Assembly: GCA_013331415.1 (NCBI GenBank)
Contig: DUGL01000075.1
Location: forward strand, 1-6,297
Length of the DNA: 6,297 nt
Direction of reading: 5' to 3'
From: Methanoregulaceae archaeon
Lineage (GTDB): Archaea > Halobacteriota > Methanomicrobia > Methanomicrobiales > Methanospirillaceae
Both the position numbers and the translations under genes were made by a program. Shown piece by piece: positions 5,503 through 6,297 of this stretch. The notes under the pieces are model-generated. The model did not search any database. It was not told the origin of the DNA and saw only the letters and a list, made by a program, of their open reading frames with translations. Every line of letters begins with the position of its first letter. Position 1 is the stretch's first letter.

Positions 5503-6297
5503 TCACTGTTTCATCGTACTGCCCGACTCCCGCATGATCCTGATGGCACAGTAGGGGCCGCACATGCTGCAGGGCATCCCTTCCGGGTTGTCGATCCCTG
5601 CCGTTTCCGGGTCAAGGGCGAGCGCAGCCTGGCCCTTCCAGTCAAGTGCTGCCCGCCGGCGCGCAAGGGCCTCGTCTCTCTCCCCGTTCCGGTACTTGAT
5701 CGTGTCCCCGATATGGGCAGCAATCCGGAATGCGATCAGTCCCTCCTTCACCTGGGCCGGGGTCGGCAGCCCGATATGTTCTGCGGGTGTGAGATAGCAG
5801 AGGTAATCGGCCCCGGCACCGGCAGCGATCGATGCCCCTGTACACCCGGCGATATGGTCGTATCCCATGGCAATATCGGTTGGCAGGGGGCCGGCTACAA
5901 AGAGTGGAAACCGTGATTTTCTTTTATAGGCCCTGATATACCCGGGGATCCTGCTGGCGTGCACATGACCGCCCACCCCTTCGATGATGACCTGGACGCC
6001 TTCTTCATGTGCCCTGCTGGCAAGTGCACTGTTCTCCCGCATCTCTGCAAGCTGGAGCCGGTCCCGTGGATCAGCGATACACCCGCTCCGCATCGTATTG
6101 CCCAGCGAGAGGACGATATCGTGCTTTCTCAGTAGCGATAGGATCTCATCAAAACAGGTCAGGTATGGATTCTCGCATTCCCCGAGGATCATGTGGGCAG
6201 CCATCAGGGATCCCCCTTTCGAGACGACTCCGAGAATGCGGGGGGTTTTCTGCACCAGTTTTAGGGTTTTTCGTGAGAGCATGTGGAGGACAACAGA
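5503..6297 (-). CDS. thiC: ThiC-family radical enzyme, C-terminal part (start beyond right edge)
   Basis: ThiC is a radical SAM enzyme that rearranges aminoimidazole ribotide (AIR) to HMP phosphate for thiamine. The visible 264 residues align with its C-terminal two thirds: VLHM (cf. TIHAGV of ThiC), GVVSKGGSLMA, ENPYLTCFDEIL, SLGNTMRSGCIADP, VQVIIEGVGGHVHA, GPLPTDIAMGYDHI, DYLCYLTPAEHIGLP, RIAAHIGD. The frame stays open to the window edge, so the Met at 6282 is internal. Two points differ from the bacterial pattern: the terminal cluster motif is CSMCGPYC (CX2CX3C, not CX2CX4C), and the EGPGHVP loop reads EGVGGHVH. It may be an archaeal ThiC variant or a paralogue such as the ThiC-related 5-hydroxybenzimidazole synthase BzaF, which also uses AIR. 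The symbol is therefore by family. It is on the same strand as the trp operon but separated by the pseudogene and the trp promoter. Confidence 0.85.
   Translation of the reverse strand, partial: SVVLHMLSRKTLKLVQKTPRILGVVSKGGSLMAAHMILGECENPYLTCFDEILSLLRKHDIVLSLGNTMRSGCIADPRDRLQLAEMRENSALASRAHEEGVQVIIEGVGGHVHASRIPGYIRAYKRKSRFPLFVAGPLPTDIAMGYDHIAGCTGASIAAGAGADYLCYLTPAEHIGLPTPAQVKEGLIAFRIAAHIGDTIKYRNGERDEALARRRAALDWKGQAALALDPETAGIDNPEGMPCSMCGPYCAIRIMRESGSTMKQ

Overview
The window is a GC-rich stretch in which every gene I can support lies on the minus strand. It looks like a methanogenic archaeon, probably of the Methanomicrobiales. This rests on an archaeal BRE/TATA promoter upstream of trpE, a ThiC-family protein that differs from the bacterial pattern, and a GyrI-like effector-binding protein of a type I associate with methanogens. 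The lineage is my inference from family resemblance, not a database result.

Layout, in transcription order (right to left). (1) 6297-5503: the C-terminal two thirds of a ThiC-family radical enzyme; its start lies outside the window. (2) About 5394-4842: a decayed GyrI-like effector-binding gene, with a 1-nt frameshift near 5035, an in-frame TAG at 4910-4908 and no convincing native start. (3) 4841-4707: the control region of the trp operon. It has a TATA box (4822-4811), a perfect interrupted palindrome ATGTACT-CAAT-AGTACAT (4805-4788) between the TATA box and the expected transcription start, and an imperfect 20-bp tandem repeat over the TATA/BRE. Downstream are an 8-bp-arm inverted repeat (4751-4735) and a small ORF with two Trp codons that overlaps the start of trpE. 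(4) 4706-1: a tightly packed tryptophan operon, trpE-trpG-trpD-trpC-trpF-trpB, with trpB running off the left edge. The next gene would be expected to be trpA.

Together TrpE and TrpG make anthranilate from chorismate and glutamine, TrpD adds the phosphoribosyl group, TrpF isomerises the product, TrpC closes the indole ring, and TrpB (with TrpA) makes tryptophan. All five junctions overlap (4, 4, 4, 10 and 8 nt), so translational coupling is likely. The catalytic residues I could check are present in every trp enzyme.

The most notable points are these. trpF has no ATG/GTG/TTG start that retains its catalytic Cys and appears to start at ATC with a good Shine-Dalgarno. The trpE control region is compact and looks built for repressor binding. 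The Trp enzymes contain one tryptophan in about 1,570 residues. The ThiC homologue has a CX2CX3C cluster motif and an altered active-site loop. I found no CRISPR array, RNA gene, insertion sequence or clearly new multi-gene system; most of the window is an ordinary biosynthetic operon.
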